Of a DNA stretch of 38,963 bases, positions 16,496 to 25,779 are shown one piece after another. The notes under the pieces are model-generated. The model searched no databases, was not told the origin of the DNA, and saw nothing but the letters and a program-made list of their open reading frames with translations. This DNA comes from Anaerophaga thermohalophila DSM 12881. GTDB taxonomy: Bacteria > Bacteroidota > Bacteroidia > Bacteroidales > Marinilabiliaceae. Both the position numbers and the translations under genes were made by a program. The DNA is taken from NCBI RefSeq assembly GCF_000191885.1, contig NZ_AEWI01000211.1:1-38963 (forward strand), given 5' to 3'. Position 1 is the first letter of the stretch, and every line of letters starts with the position of its first letter.

Positions 16496-17865
16496 TACTT
16501 AACCCACTCATCAAATTCAAAACGACAATCTTTCCATTCGTCTTTAATGGTTATGTAGGTCTCTCTTTGCTTTTTTCGTATCCAGTCTCTAAAAGTTTCC
16601 TCTCTCTTTTTATTTTCTAACATTCTTTTGATCGTCTGATAATCATCAACCATATTTGCGGTATGCGGTGGGGTTTTCTTTGTAAGTTTTACGATGGTAA
16701 ACTGGTCAACACCAAGTCGCTGGTCTTTCATCATAAAAGGAGCGGAAATTTCCCCCTGCTGCATTTTTTCCAGTTTCCGGGCTATATCAGGCTGAATTTC
16801 CTGAAGTTCAAACTTTGTTGACTGAGTACGGGGATTAATAACATATCCTCCATTGGCACGGGAGTCTTTATCGGAAGAGTACCGCAAGGCGGCCTCCTCA
16901 AATGAAATGCTGTCTTTTCTTATTAAAGACACGAGTGAATCAGCCATTTCGCGGGCTTTTTCGATGGCTTCGCGTGAAGGTTTTGGTTTTAAAAGGATAT
17001 GACGAACATTTACCCTGTCTCCCTGCCGCTCAATTAACTGCATAATATGAAAGCCAAATTCAGTTTCAACAATCTTGGAGACTTTATTTTTGTCCCGCAG
17101 GTTAAAGGCTACCTGTGCAAATTCAGGCACCAGACTGGCACGTGGTGTCAGACCAATTTCTCCGCCTCGTGCTGCGCTGTTAGGGTCCTCGGAGTAAAGG
17201 ACAGCCAGTGTTGCAAAATCGCGACCTTCCCTCACCTGACGCTGAAAATCCCGCAACCGTGCTTTCACCCGTTCGATCTCTTCCTGGCTGATCTCGGGTG
17301 TAATAGCAATTTTCTGGTACTCATATTGAGCCGGCATTTTTGGCAAACTATCTTCTGGTGTTTCCCTGAAAAACCTTCTGATTTCCAGAGGAGTAACATC
17401 TACATCTTTGGTGATCTCCTGCCTCATCTGCTGGGTCAGCATTTGATTACGAACTAACTCCCTCTGTTCTTCCTTAATCTGAAGTATCGATTTATTAAGC
17501 CATTCTTCCAGTTTTTCACGCGAACCGGCACGGTTAATAAAGTTATTGATTTGTCGATCAACCGTCATTAATACTTGATTTTCACTAACTTCTATACTGT
17601 CAATTTTAGCTTGTTCGAGCAAAAGATTCTGTATCATCATCTGTTCCAGAATATGACACCTCATATCTCCGGCAAATTCAACTCCTTCCATGAGCGCCTG
17701 CTGGTATTGAAATTCAATATCGGATTTAAGAACGGGTTCATCTCCTATCACAGCTATAACTTCATCAATAACATTACTTTGTCCGACCACAACCGCGGGA
17801 GAAAACAAGGCAATAAAAAGAAATTTATAAAACCGGTTTCGTATTTTGCTCATAAGTTTTGGCAT
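16495..17865 (-). CDS. surA: SurA-like periplasmic chaperone / peptidyl-prolyl isomerase
   Basis: A 456-residue periplasmic protein that escorts outer-membrane proteins. In order: a signal peptide ending near VVVGQS (residue 30); a SurA N-terminal helical domain beginning VIDEVIAVIGDEPVLKSDIE; a first parvulin domain (about 178-280, with DFATLAVLYSEDPNSAARGG); a second parvulin domain (about 285-395, VNVRHILLKPKPS and SFEEAALRYSSDKDSRANGG); and a C-terminal helix. It begins 15 bases after the related lipoprotein gene, so the two form an operon. The ATG at 17853 (MSKIRNRF) is an equally possible start. The stop codon adjoins a copy of repeat A. In this phylum the substrates would include SusC-type barrels. 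Confidence 0.92.
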   Translation of the reverse strand: MPKLMSKIRNRFYKFLFIALFSPAVVVGQSNVIDEVIAVIGDEPVLKSDIEFQYQQALMEGVEFAGDMRCHILEQMMIQNLLLEQAKIDSIEVSENQVLMTVDRQINNFINRAGSREKLEEWLNKSILQIKEEQRELVRNQMLTQQMRQEITKDVDVTPLEIRRFFRETPEDSLPKMPAQYEYQKIAITPEISQEEIERVKARLRDFQRQVREGRDFATLAVLYSEDPNSAARGGEIGLTPRASLVPEFAQVAFNLRDKNKVSKIVETEFGFHIMQLIERQGDRVNVRHILLKPKPSREAIEKAREMADSLVSLIRKDSISFEEAALRYSSDKDSRANGGYVINPRTQSTKFELQEIQPDIARKLEKMQQGEISAPFMMKDQRLGVDQFTIVKLTKKTPPHTANMVDDYQTIKRMLENKKREETFRDWIRKKQRETYITIKDEWKDCRFEFDEWVK

Positions 17866-17880
17866 AAAGATGGTACAAGT

Positions 17881-18741
17881 TTAATAGAAATTTATGATTT
17901 TTTTCTGAAGTGCTTCATTATATAATTCTTTCTCCAGACTGTTTATAAATTCTGCCCGCTTTTTATTCAGAAGAATAGCACGTATGCGTTCCTCCACGTA
18001 GCTAAGAGGCGCAGTATTTCCAATGGTCATAAAATCTGTTATCACTAAAAAATATCTGTATTTATCGTCTGCCTTTTCGTAATAGCGGTTATATTGCAAA
18101 AACTGTTCCTCATTTCGAACAGGTTCCGGCAAGCTCGCATTTATCCGCTGAAAAGGGGTCCACTTATCCAGAAAAGCATGATACATTCTTGCATGCTGCG
18201 CACTGTATCGATCCAACTGAACCAAATCTTCAGAATCGGCCGACCTGCACCAGCGACGCACTTCTGAAATATTGGGGGCATCGAGTGGCAGCTTTAAAAA
18301 CAAACCGCGAATAATATTTTCCTGAAGCGTGAAGTTATCCTGCATTTCATTATAATACTTCTCTATCTCTTCGTTGCTCAATAACGGAGAATATTTCTGT
18401 TCCAGCATTTTCTGCTGATAAATGTTGACAAGCAGGGAAGTGCGGTATTCGTCCAAAAGCTGGCTCACATCTTTCTCTTCTTCGGTAAGATTGGACTCTG
18501 CCTGCCTGAGAAAGAGTTTATTCCTCACCCAACGGTTCACATAATCGTCGGCCAAAGCTGCACTGTCTTCATGATTTACGTCATCGGGAAGTACCTTTTT
18601 AAGATCATTGGTTGTCAATACCTCCTCCCCAACTCTTACAACAGGAGTGGCATCTTCTTTATTTTCAATATTCTCACATGCAGCTGCAAAACCTGCTAAC
18701 AGCAAAAGAACAGCGACTTGTTTTAATGAATATATCTTCAT
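17881..18741 (-). CDS. SurA-like lipoprotein (peptidyl-prolyl isomerase family, parvulin domain not evident)
   Basis: A 286-residue predicted lipoprotein. The signal peptide ends at GFAAAC, making Cys22 the lipidated residue. The body resembles the N-terminal and flanking helices of SurA/PpiD: VVRVGEEVLTTNDLKKVLPD, a long helical stretch with NKLFLRQAESNLTEEEKDV, and LSNEEIEKYYNEMQDNF. A clear parvulin catalytic domain is not visible, so it may be a chaperone rather than an isomerase. The ATG at 18741 was chosen over the TTG one codon earlier. It is followed 15 bases later by surA, and Bacteroidota commonly carry several such genes in tandem next to guaB (recalled). Repeat C copy 3 starts about 20 bases upstream, so any promoter lies in or beyond repeat DNA. 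Confidence 0.82.
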   Translation of the reverse strand: MKIYSLKQVAVLLLLAGFAAACENIENKEDATPVVRVGEEVLTTNDLKKVLPDDVNHEDSAALADDYVNRWVRNKLFLRQAESNLTEEEKDVSQLLDEYRTSLLVNIYQQKMLEQKYSPLLSNEEIEKYYNEMQDNFTLQENIIRGLFLKLPLDAPNISEVRRWCRSADSEDLVQLDRYSAQHARMYHAFLDKWTPFQRINASLPEPVRNEEQFLQYNRYYEKADDKYRYFLVITDFMTIGNTAPLSYVEERIRAILLNKKRAEFINSLEKELYNEALQKKIINFY

Positions 18742-18761
18742 CAATAGACCATATTTTTAAA

Positions 18762-18893
18762 AGAAACGAGCATGGCGCTTTGATTCCTCCTCCGGCTCCG
18801 CCGCTTTGTTTACAAAGAAATCTGCCACATAAGAACATGTACAAAAAGTTGCGGGTTCCATTAGACCAATAATTTAGACTAAATTTTAAATGA
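18762..18893 (+). repeat. Dispersed repeat C, copy 3 (with GC-rich insert)
   Basis: It begins AGAAACGAGCATGGCGC and contains the 57-bp cassette at 18773-18829. It continues with AAGAACATGTACA, GGGTTCCATTAGACCAATAA and the tail TTTAGACTAAATTTTAAATG. The outer parts are more diverged from copy 2 than the cassette is. Confidence 0.82.
18773..18829 (+). repeat. 57-bp GC-rich double-hairpin cassette, copy 2
   Basis: It is 55 of 57 identical to 15274-15330, with the same two hairpins. The better conservation of this insert than its surroundings suggests recent spread, conversion or selection on its structure. Confidence 0.85.
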
Positions 18894-18970
18894 ATTAAGA
18901 TTCCTGCATGGAAGCCCCACAAATAATTGGTGTCCGCCAACAAAGCCGGACGAGTATCTTTCTAATCCTA

Positions 18971-19012
18971 TGTATGCTCAGAAAGTGTCATTTACAAGGC
19001 TTGCAAAGTTGT
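18971..19012 (+). repeat. Repeat A-like segment, partial and rearranged
   Basis: It reads GCTCAGAAAGTGTCATTTAC followed by AAGGCTTGCAAAGTTGTAA. The modules CTCAGAAAGTG, TTRCAAGGC and GCAAAGTTGTAA all occur at the end of the window (38895-38963). A short TGTATG/CATACA inverted pair flanks it. Confidence 0.55.
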
Positions 19013-19091
19013 AAAATACAACCATACATACAAAAATAATGGTTTGTTTGTTCTGTTACAAACCTTCTCTAAAATCTTATACGGTGAAATC

Positions 19092-19131
19092 AAAAAAACA
19101 ACCCGGGCAACGGATTGTGTTGTCCGGGTTT
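19092..19131 (-). terminator. Rho-independent terminator of guaB
   Basis: On the minus strand a strong stem of AACCCGG-type arms (19119-19130 pairing with 19100-19111, GTTG/CAAC continuing the stem) surrounds a 7-base loop. A run of seven T follows (19098 to 19092). It lies about 25 bases after the guaB stop. Confidence 0.88.
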
Positions 19132-19154
19132 GCTGGATTATTTCAGAACAATTT

Positions 19155-20645
<1,491 letters not shown>

Positions 20646-20836
20646 TTACCTGCTACCTTCATGATTTTTCCCGGTGCGAAGCTCAACAACCGGCAAAACA
20701 ACAATATCCTCTGCAAATTTGAACCGGGAACAGATACATTCACTGTTTCAAATTTCTCAGCTTTTGCTTGTGTTTTTTTGATACTTGAACATCTCTTGAC
20801 AAAAACTATATGAAGTAAGCAGTTTAAAAATTTTGG

Positions 20837-20844
20837 CAAAGGTA
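20837..20844 (-). promoter_or_regulatory. Predicted -7 box of guaB
   Basis: TACCTTTG on the minus strand matches TAnnTTTG exactly. TTTG at 20871 to 20868 could be the -33 box, with a rather long 23-base spacer. The start codon is about 210 bases downstream, so the guaB mRNA would have a long leader. I recognise no riboswitch in it. Confidence 0.4.
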
Positions 20845-20886
20845 AGAAATTCTCAGTTTTTTATCTTCAAAAAACAGAAGGAATAC

Positions 20887-20894
20887 TAATTTTG
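20887..20894 (+). promoter_or_regulatory. Predicted -7 box of recQ, four bases from the start codon
   Basis: TAATTTTG matches TAnnTTTG exactly and is followed by TCTC and the ATG. If used, the recQ mRNA would be leaderless or nearly so. Confidence 0.45.
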
Positions 20895-20898
20895 TCTC

Positions 20899-22803
20899 AT
20901 GCCTGATCGATATCTGGATATTTTGCGCAGATACTGGGGATTTGACAGTTTTCGTCCTCTCCAGGAAGTTATTATCCGCTCGGTAGGAGAAGGGAACGAC
21001 ACACTTGCCCTGATGCCGACCGGCGGAGGCAAATCCATCACTTTCCAGGTGCCTGCACTGGCTACCGAAGGGCTATGCCTCGTGGTAACCCCGCTTATTG
21101 CCTTAATGAAAGACCAGGTAGAAAACCTGAAAAGAAACGGGATAAAAGCCGCAGCCATTCATTCAGGACTCACCTATCGCGAAATAAAAGTGGCTTTTGA
21201 TAACGCCGTTTTCGGGGGAACTAAATTTCTCTATGTCTCGCCGGAGCGGCTGGCTACAGACCTATTCCTGGAAAAGCTGCCCGATTTAAAAATTAACCTA
21301 CTGGCTGTTGACGAAGCACATTGCATCTCGCAGTGGGGATACGATTTTCGTCCTTCTTATTTAAAGATCGCAGCCGTTCGCGAGCTTATTCCTGATGTAC
21401 CGGTTCTGGCTCTTACTGCAACTGCAACGCCAACCGTTGTGGATGATATAATGACGCAGCTGCATTTTAAAAAGAAAAATGTTTTCAGAAAAAGTTTTGC
21501 ACGGCCAAACCTCGCCTATGTTGTCAGGGCTACCGAAAACAAGGAAGAACAGCTGCTTAGAATTCTTAATTCTGTTGCCGGCAGTGCCATTGTATATGTC
21601 AGAAGCCGCAAAAAAACACGTGAATATGCCTCCTTCCTGCAACAACACCAAATTAGTGCTGAACATTTTCATGCCGGACTCACCTATACTTCGAAGGAAG
21701 AAAAACAAAACAGGTGGAAGCATAACCAGACCCGCGTTATAGTAGCCACCAATGCGTTTGGAATGGGAATCGACAAACCCGACGTTCGCCTTGTTGTCCA
21801 CATGGATGCGCCCGACTCCGTCGAAGCCTACTTCCAGGAAGCGGGCCGTGCAGGGCGCGACAACAAAAAGGCCTATGCAGTGCTTCTTTGGAGTGATAAC
21901 GACAAGATAAAACTCAAAAAACAGGTAGAAACAGCATTCCCTGAGCCTGAAACCATTAAAAGTGTTTACGAAGCTTTGGGCAACTTCTTTCAACTGCCTG
22001 TTGGTGCAGGTTTTCAGATGGTTTATGACTTCGATATCGGTAAATTCTGTAGTGCTTTCAATTTTAGTATTCTGACCGTATACAACTCTCTGAAAATTCT
22101 TCAGAGAGCCGGATATCTCACATTCACCGAGGAGCTGGACATTCCCTCAAAAGTGATGTTCCTGGTTAAAGGAAATGATCTTTACAAATTTCAGGTAGCC
22201 AATGAAGATTTGGACCCTTTTATTAAAATATTATTACGCAATTACACGGGACTTTTCACCGAATATGCTTCCATCAATGAAGCAGACCTGGCCAAAAAGT
22301 CAGGCACCACTATTGAAACCGTTTATACCGGTCTTTCCAAACTCAGCAAAATGGGAATCATTCATTATATCCCGCGTCGTAAAACACCTTTGATCAGCTA
22401 TACCCAGTCCAGAGAAGAGTTAAGGTTTATCAAACTCCCAAAAGAAGTCTATCAAGAACGAAAACAACGATATCTGGATCAGACCGAAGCAGTAATCGAC
22501 TATGCTTCGTCGACTAATATCTGCCGCAGCAGGTTTCTTCTGAACTATTTCGGCCAGACAAAGTCGGACAATTGCGGTATTTGCGACATTTGTATTTCAA
22601 GAAAAAAGACCGGACTGGATGATACCACCTTCAAAAAAATAGAACTGACCGTAAAAGAAAAACTCAATCACCGGATGATGAAGGCTGAAGAACTGGTGGA
22701 ATCGCTCCCGTACAGCAGGGAAAAAACGTTAAAAGTCCTTCAGTGGCTGGAAGACCATGAAGTGATAGGAGAAGCTGAAACGGGCGAGTTGGAATGGCTG
22801 TAG
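20899..22803 (+). CDS. recQ: ATP-dependent DNA helicase RecQ
   Basis: A 634-residue 3'-5' DNA helicase for recombination and fork repair. Motif 0 FRPLQ (18-22), Walker A TGGGKS (41-46), VDEAHCISQWGYDFRPSY (motif II plus aromatic loop), LTATATP (III), VATNAFGMGIDKPDVR (V) and QEAGRAGRD (VI) are all present. The RQC zinc site is visible as Cys542, Cys559, Cys562 and Cys565. The C-terminus ends soon after a winged-helix stretch, and no HRDC domain is evident, which is common in short RecQ proteins. The promoter box lies right before the ATG. The last codons overlap an upstream extension of the next frame, but that gene truly starts at 22875. Confidence 0.97.
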   Translation: MPDRYLDILRRYWGFDSFRPLQEVIIRSVGEGNDTLALMPTGGGKSITFQVPALATEGLCLVVTPLIALMKDQVENLKRNGIKAAAIHSGLTYREIKVAFDNAVFGGTKFLYVSPERLATDLFLEKLPDLKINLLAVDEAHCISQWGYDFRPSYLKIAAVRELIPDVPVLALTATATPTVVDDIMTQLHFKKKNVFRKSFARPNLAYVVRATENKEEQLLRILNSVAGSAIVYVRSRKKTREYASFLQQHQISAEHFHAGLTYTSKEEKQNRWKHNQTRVIVATNAFGMGIDKPDVRLVVHMDAPDSVEAYFQEAGRAGRDNKKAYAVLLWSDNDKIKLKKQVETAFPEPETIKSVYEALGNFFQLPVGAGFQMVYDFDIGKFCSAFNFSILTVYNSLKILQRAGYLTFTEELDIPSKVMFLVKGNDLYKFQVANEDLDPFIKILLRNYTGLFTEYASINEADLAKKSGTTIETVYTGLSKLSKMGIIHYIPRRKTPLISYTQSREELRFIKLPKEVYQERKQRYLDQTEAVIDYASSTNICRSRFLLNYFGQTKSDNCGICDICISRKKTGLDDTTFKKIELTVKEKLNHRMMKAEELVESLPYSREKTLKVLQWLEDHEVIGEAETGELEWL

Positions 22804-22858
22804 CTTTGTTATTTTTGCATTCGTCAACATTAATCACTACATTATCAATATTTATCAC

Positions 22859-22866
22859 TAATTTTG
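22859..22866 (+). promoter_or_regulatory. Predicted -7 box of the DUF5063 gene
   Basis: TAATTTTG, an exact TAnnTTTG match, ends 8 bases before the ATG at 22875. A second exact box, TATTTTTG, lies at 22810-22817. No convincing -33 box is seen for either. Confidence 0.4.
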
Positions 22867-22874
22867 CACCCGCT

Positions 22875-23516
22875 ATGGAAACAGATTTTGAACATCCGGT
22901 ATATTCAAGAAATGTCATTGAATTTGTGACGGTTGCAAAGGAATTTTGTGCCTGGCTGGAAAAAACACCGGATTTTCCAAGAAGGGAATTTATTGACACA
23001 GGACGTAAAATGTTACCCCTTTTGTATCTGAAAGCATCGGTTTTGCCAAAGACAGAAACCATGCTCAAAGACGACTTCCTGGAAAAATTTGTGTCGGAAG
23101 AGGAATATCAGCAAATTCAAAATGCCATTTTATTAAAGATGGGTCCGTACAACGATTATCTGGAAGTTTTTACAGCCGATATGCAACGCAGCGTGGAGCC
23201 TTTGACAGCCACCATTTCAGAAAATCTTTCCGATATCTATCAGGATGTAAAAGATTTTTTAATGAGTTACCGGACAGCGGTAACAGAAATAATGAATGAT
23301 GCACTGATAGAATTGGTAAACAACTTTGAAGAATATTGGGGCCAAAGGCTGGTTAATGTTCTCAGAGCACTTCATGAAGTTGCTTTCAACGGAGAAGACA
23401 TAGACGAAGAAAATGATGAAGTTGACCCTCTTGAGGACAAAAGAAACACAGAAGACTGGTTGATATCGAAAATGCAAAAAGACTGGCAAAATGACCACGA
23501 TGACGTTGCTTTGTAA
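22875..23516 (+). CDS. DUF5063 domain-containing protein
   Basis: A 213-residue soluble, acidic, mainly helical protein that matches my recollection of the DUF5063 family of Bacteroidota (VIEFVTVAKEFCAWLEK near the start; LPLLYLKASVLP; MGPYNDYLEVF). Its function is unknown. No catalytic motif, signal peptide or membrane helix is visible. The C-terminal 35 residues are very acidic (EDIDEENDEVDPLEDK). The ATG at 22875 was chosen over an upstream in-frame ATG at 22794 inside recQ because family similarity starts there and a promoter box lies just upstream. It is followed by a degenerate repeat C tail and then a 3'-5' exonuclease gene. Confidence 0.82.
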   Translation: METDFEHPVYSRNVIEFVTVAKEFCAWLEKTPDFPRREFIDTGRKMLPLLYLKASVLPKTETMLKDDFLEKFVSEEEYQQIQNAILLKMGPYNDYLEVFTADMQRSVEPLTATISENLSDIYQDVKDFLMSYRTAVTEIMNDALIELVNNFEEYWGQRLVNVLRALHEVAFNGEDIDEENDEVDPLEDKRNTEDWLISKMQKDWQNDHDDVAL

Positions 23517-23520
23517 TTGA

Positions 23521-23565
23521 TAAATTCCATTTGGCCTTAAAAAATAGATTTTATTCGAATAAATC
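23521..23565 (+). repeat. Dispersed repeat C, degenerate tail only
   Basis: AATTCCATTTGGCCTTAAAA and the following TAGATTTTATTCGAATAAA parallel the tail of full copies (GTTCCATCCGACCTTAAAAA then AATTTTATACGGATGAAA). About three quarters of the positions agree. It starts 4 bases after the DUF5063 stop codon. Confidence 0.55.
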
Positions 23566-23658
23566 ATCTAAACTGTCCGATCCGCCTGATTACCGGAAAG
23601 AAAGATTTTTGATAACATGTAGTTTAACACCAATCGGCTAAAAAACTCAAAATATTGA

Positions 23659-24237
23659 ATGCAAAATAAGATCACTAAAGACGACATAAAGGAATTACCA
23701 CTAAAACAGTTCGAAGGAACTGTAAATGTAATAGAAGATCCCAAACAGATAACTCATGTTGTGGAGAAACTCCGGAATGAGAGAATTATCGGTTTCGATA
23801 CCGAAACCAAACCATCATTTAAGAAAGGGGTCTCACACGATGTAGCCCTACTGCAATTAAGCACTGAAGAAGAGGCGTTTCTGTTCAGACTGAACATGAC
23901 CGGTTTCAACGGAGCTCTGACACAACTTCTTTCGAACCCGGGAATTAAGAAGGTAGGAGTCGGCATTCGGGATGACCTGAGAGGATTGCAGCATCTCAAC
24001 AACTTCACACCGGAAGGATTTATTGACATTCAGGAACTGGCACCAAAATATGGCATAGAAGTATTGAGCCTGAAGGATCTGGCAGGACTCCTTCTTGGCA
24101 TCCGCATTTCCAAAAGGCAGAGACTTTCCAACTGGGAGGCCGATTCTTTAAGTGAAGGACAAATATTGTATGCAGCAACTGATGCATGGGTGGCACTAAA
24201 AATCTACAATAAAATAAAGAAAATGAAACGCGCATGA
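23659..24237 (+). CDS. DEDDy 3'-5' exonuclease domain protein (RNase D / WRN-exonuclease type)
   Basis: A 192-residue single-domain nuclease. The three exonuclease motifs are intact: GFDTET with Asp47 and Glu49, GVGIRDDL with Asp105 (or 106), and YAATDAWVALKIY with Tyr171 and Asp175, the Tyr making it DEDDy type. No HRDC domain follows, so it is not a full-length RNase D; small stand-alone forms are common in this phylum. The substrate (DNA or RNA) is not decided. The last four residues MKRA and the TGA stop are encoded by the head of a repeat C copy (24223-24237), so the native end may have been lost. It sits between a DUF5063 gene and an rRNA methyltransferase gene. Confidence 0.9.
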   Translation: MQNKITKDDIKELPLKQFEGTVNVIEDPKQITHVVEKLRNERIIGFDTETKPSFKKGVSHDVALLQLSTEEEAFLFRLNMTGFNGALTQLLSNPGIKKVGVGIRDDLRGLQHLNNFTPEGFIDIQELAPKYGIEVLSLKDLAGLLLGIRISKRQRLSNWEADSLSEGQILYAATDAWVALKIYNKIKKMKRA

Positions 24238-24488
24238 CAAAAATTGTCATAATAGATCATTAAATTGTTAGATTGTTAGCGAATGTAATAAAACTTATAA
24301 TATTTCAACAACTAACACTTCAACAATATCAACATTCCTAACAATTTAACAATCCTAACAGCCGTAACAATTTATTAAATGTAAGATGAAACGAGCATGA
24401 CAAGGTTTGTCACAAAAGGACATGTATAAATCTCAATCATGCGAGTTCCATCAGACCAATAACTTAGACTAATTTTATACTGATGAAA
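24223..24488 (+). repeat. Dispersed repeat C, copy 4 (head, octamer hairpin, head, tail type 1)
   Basis: Head ATGAAACGCGCATGACAAAA is followed by an AT-rich insert (24254-24383) made of TTGTTAGA-type octamers on the left and CTAACAAT-type units on the right, which can pair into a long imperfect hairpin. A second head GATGAAACGAGCATGACAAG comes next, then the tail (CATGCGAGTTCCATCAGACC to TACTGATGAAAC). The same order is found inverted at 29291-29552. It overlaps the exonuclease stop codon and ends about 70 bases before the methyltransferase gene. Confidence 0.88.
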
Positions 24489-24558
24489 CCCGTCGCATCA
24501 AAGCCCGTTAAAGCCGACCAAAAAAAGAAAAAAGCTCTTAAATTTTCCAATCATCTAC

Positions 24559-25743
24559 ATGGAATTTGCTAAAATCTATCTAAAGCCTGGTAAAGAACAA
24601 AGTATCCTGAGATTTCATCCATGGGTATTTTCCGGAGCCATCAACAAAGTGAACCGCGAAATTGAAGAAGGCGAAGTGGTTGAAGTGTATGACCACAAGG
24701 AAAACTTTATGGGAATGGGACATTCTCAGACAGGCTCCATTGCCGTAAGAATTTTTTCGTTCCAAAAAGTGGAACCGGATGAAGCTTTCTGGACAAAAAA
24801 GATACAACAGGCTTTTGCTTTACGCGAAACCCTGGGCCTTACAAAATCCTCACAAACCAACGCCTGGCGCCTGGTTTACGGTGAAAGTGACGGCATGCCC
24901 GGACTCATCATCGATATGTATAACGGAACGGCCGTTCTTCAAATTCATACCGTTGGCATGTATCTGATAAAAGATATGCTGTGCAATGCTTTGGAAAATA
25001 TTTTTGGGCCGGACCTTAAAGCGATTTACAATAAATCGGAAGGAACCATTCCGTATAAGTCCCGGATTGAACCCGAAAATGGCTTTCTGAGAGGAAAAAC
25101 CGAAGACAAAACAGCAATGGAAAACGGCCTTCGCTTTTTGGTCGACTTCGAAAAAGGCCAAAAAACCGGTTTTTTTATTGATCAACGTGAAAACAGAACG
25201 CTTTTGGAAAAATACAGCAAAAACAGAAATGTATTGAACCTGTTTTGCTACACCGGCGGCTTCTCCTTTTATGCATTGCGCGGAGGCGCTTCGCGTGTAC
25301 ACTCGGTCGACAGCTCCGAAAGAGCCATTGAACTGACCAAACAAAATGTGGAACTAAACTTTCCGGGTGACATAAGACATGAAGCTTTTGCTGAAGATGC
25401 CTTCAAATTTCTCGACAAAAGCAAAGATCAATATGACCTGATGATACTTGACCCGCCGGCTTTTGCCAAACACCTGAAGGTTATCCCCAATGCATTGCAG
25501 GGATACAGGAAGTTAAATGCCAAAGCCATTGAAAACATCAGACCCGGCGGCATCATTTTTACCTTTTCCTGTTCCCAGGTAATTAACCGTGATGCCTTCA
25601 GAAAAGCTGTATTCTCAGCAGCTGCAAAAACAGGACGCAATGTACGCATAATGCACCAAATGGAGCAACCGGCTGATCATCCTGTTAACATTTATCACCC
25701 CGAAAGTGAATATCTGAAGGGGCTGGTTCTTTTTGTTGAATAA
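24559..25743 (+). CDS. Class I rRNA large-subunit methyltransferase, RlmI-like
   Basis: A 394-residue cytoplasmic enzyme expected to methylate a cytosine of 23S rRNA at C5 (position 1962 in E. coli for RlmI). An N-terminal PUA-type RNA-binding domain (about 1-75, with RFHPWVFSGAINKV) is followed by an EEHEE-type linker and a Rossmann methyltransferase domain. The domain has NVLNLFCYTGGFSFYALRGG (AdoMet motif I, Cys230 within), VDSSERAIELTKQN, DPPAF (298-302) and TFSCSQVI (Cys338, the catalytic-type cysteine). The length matches RlmI. The ATG at 24559 was chosen because the PUA domain starts at once. A repeat C copy lies just upstream. Confidence 0.93.
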   Translation: MEFAKIYLKPGKEQSILRFHPWVFSGAINKVNREIEEGEVVEVYDHKENFMGMGHSQTGSIAVRIFSFQKVEPDEAFWTKKIQQAFALRETLGLTKSSQTNAWRLVYGESDGMPGLIIDMYNGTAVLQIHTVGMYLIKDMLCNALENIFGPDLKAIYNKSEGTIPYKSRIEPENGFLRGKTEDKTAMENGLRFLVDFEKGQKTGFFIDQRENRTLLEKYSKNRNVLNLFCYTGGFSFYALRGGASRVHSVDSSERAIELTKQNVELNFPGDIRHEAFAEDAFKFLDKSKDQYDLMILDPPAFAKHLKVIPNALQGYRKLNAKAIENIRPGGIIFTFSCSQVINRDAFRKAVFSAAAKTGRNVRIMHQMEQPADHPVNIYHPESEYLKGLVLFVE

Positions 25744-25779
25744 ACTGAATAATAAACATTTTCAAAATCATAAAATACA

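Larger units (their letters stand above)
18745..19091. other. 347-bp region between guaB terminator and the surA operon, mostly repeats
   Basis: It holds repeat C copy 3 (18762-18893) with the GC-rich cassette, then a repeat A-like segment (18971-19012) and a small hairpin GTTGTA-AAA-TACAAC near 19009-19023. Because guaB is terminated at 19092-19131, the promoter of the surA operon must be in this stretch. No exact TAnnTTTG box on the minus strand was found. Confidence 0.55.

Noticed and set aside
18674..18943. Minus-strand 89-codon frame sharing the GGAGG peptide
   Set aside because: It overlaps the start and signal peptide of the SurA-like lipoprotein gene in another frame and is repeat-derived.
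24483..24572. Short frame MKPVASKPVKADQKKKKALK upstream of and overlapping the rRNA methyltransferase gene
   Set aside because: It starts inside repeat C, is out of frame with the methyltransferase gene and has no support beyond an ATG; lysine runs follow from A-rich DNA.
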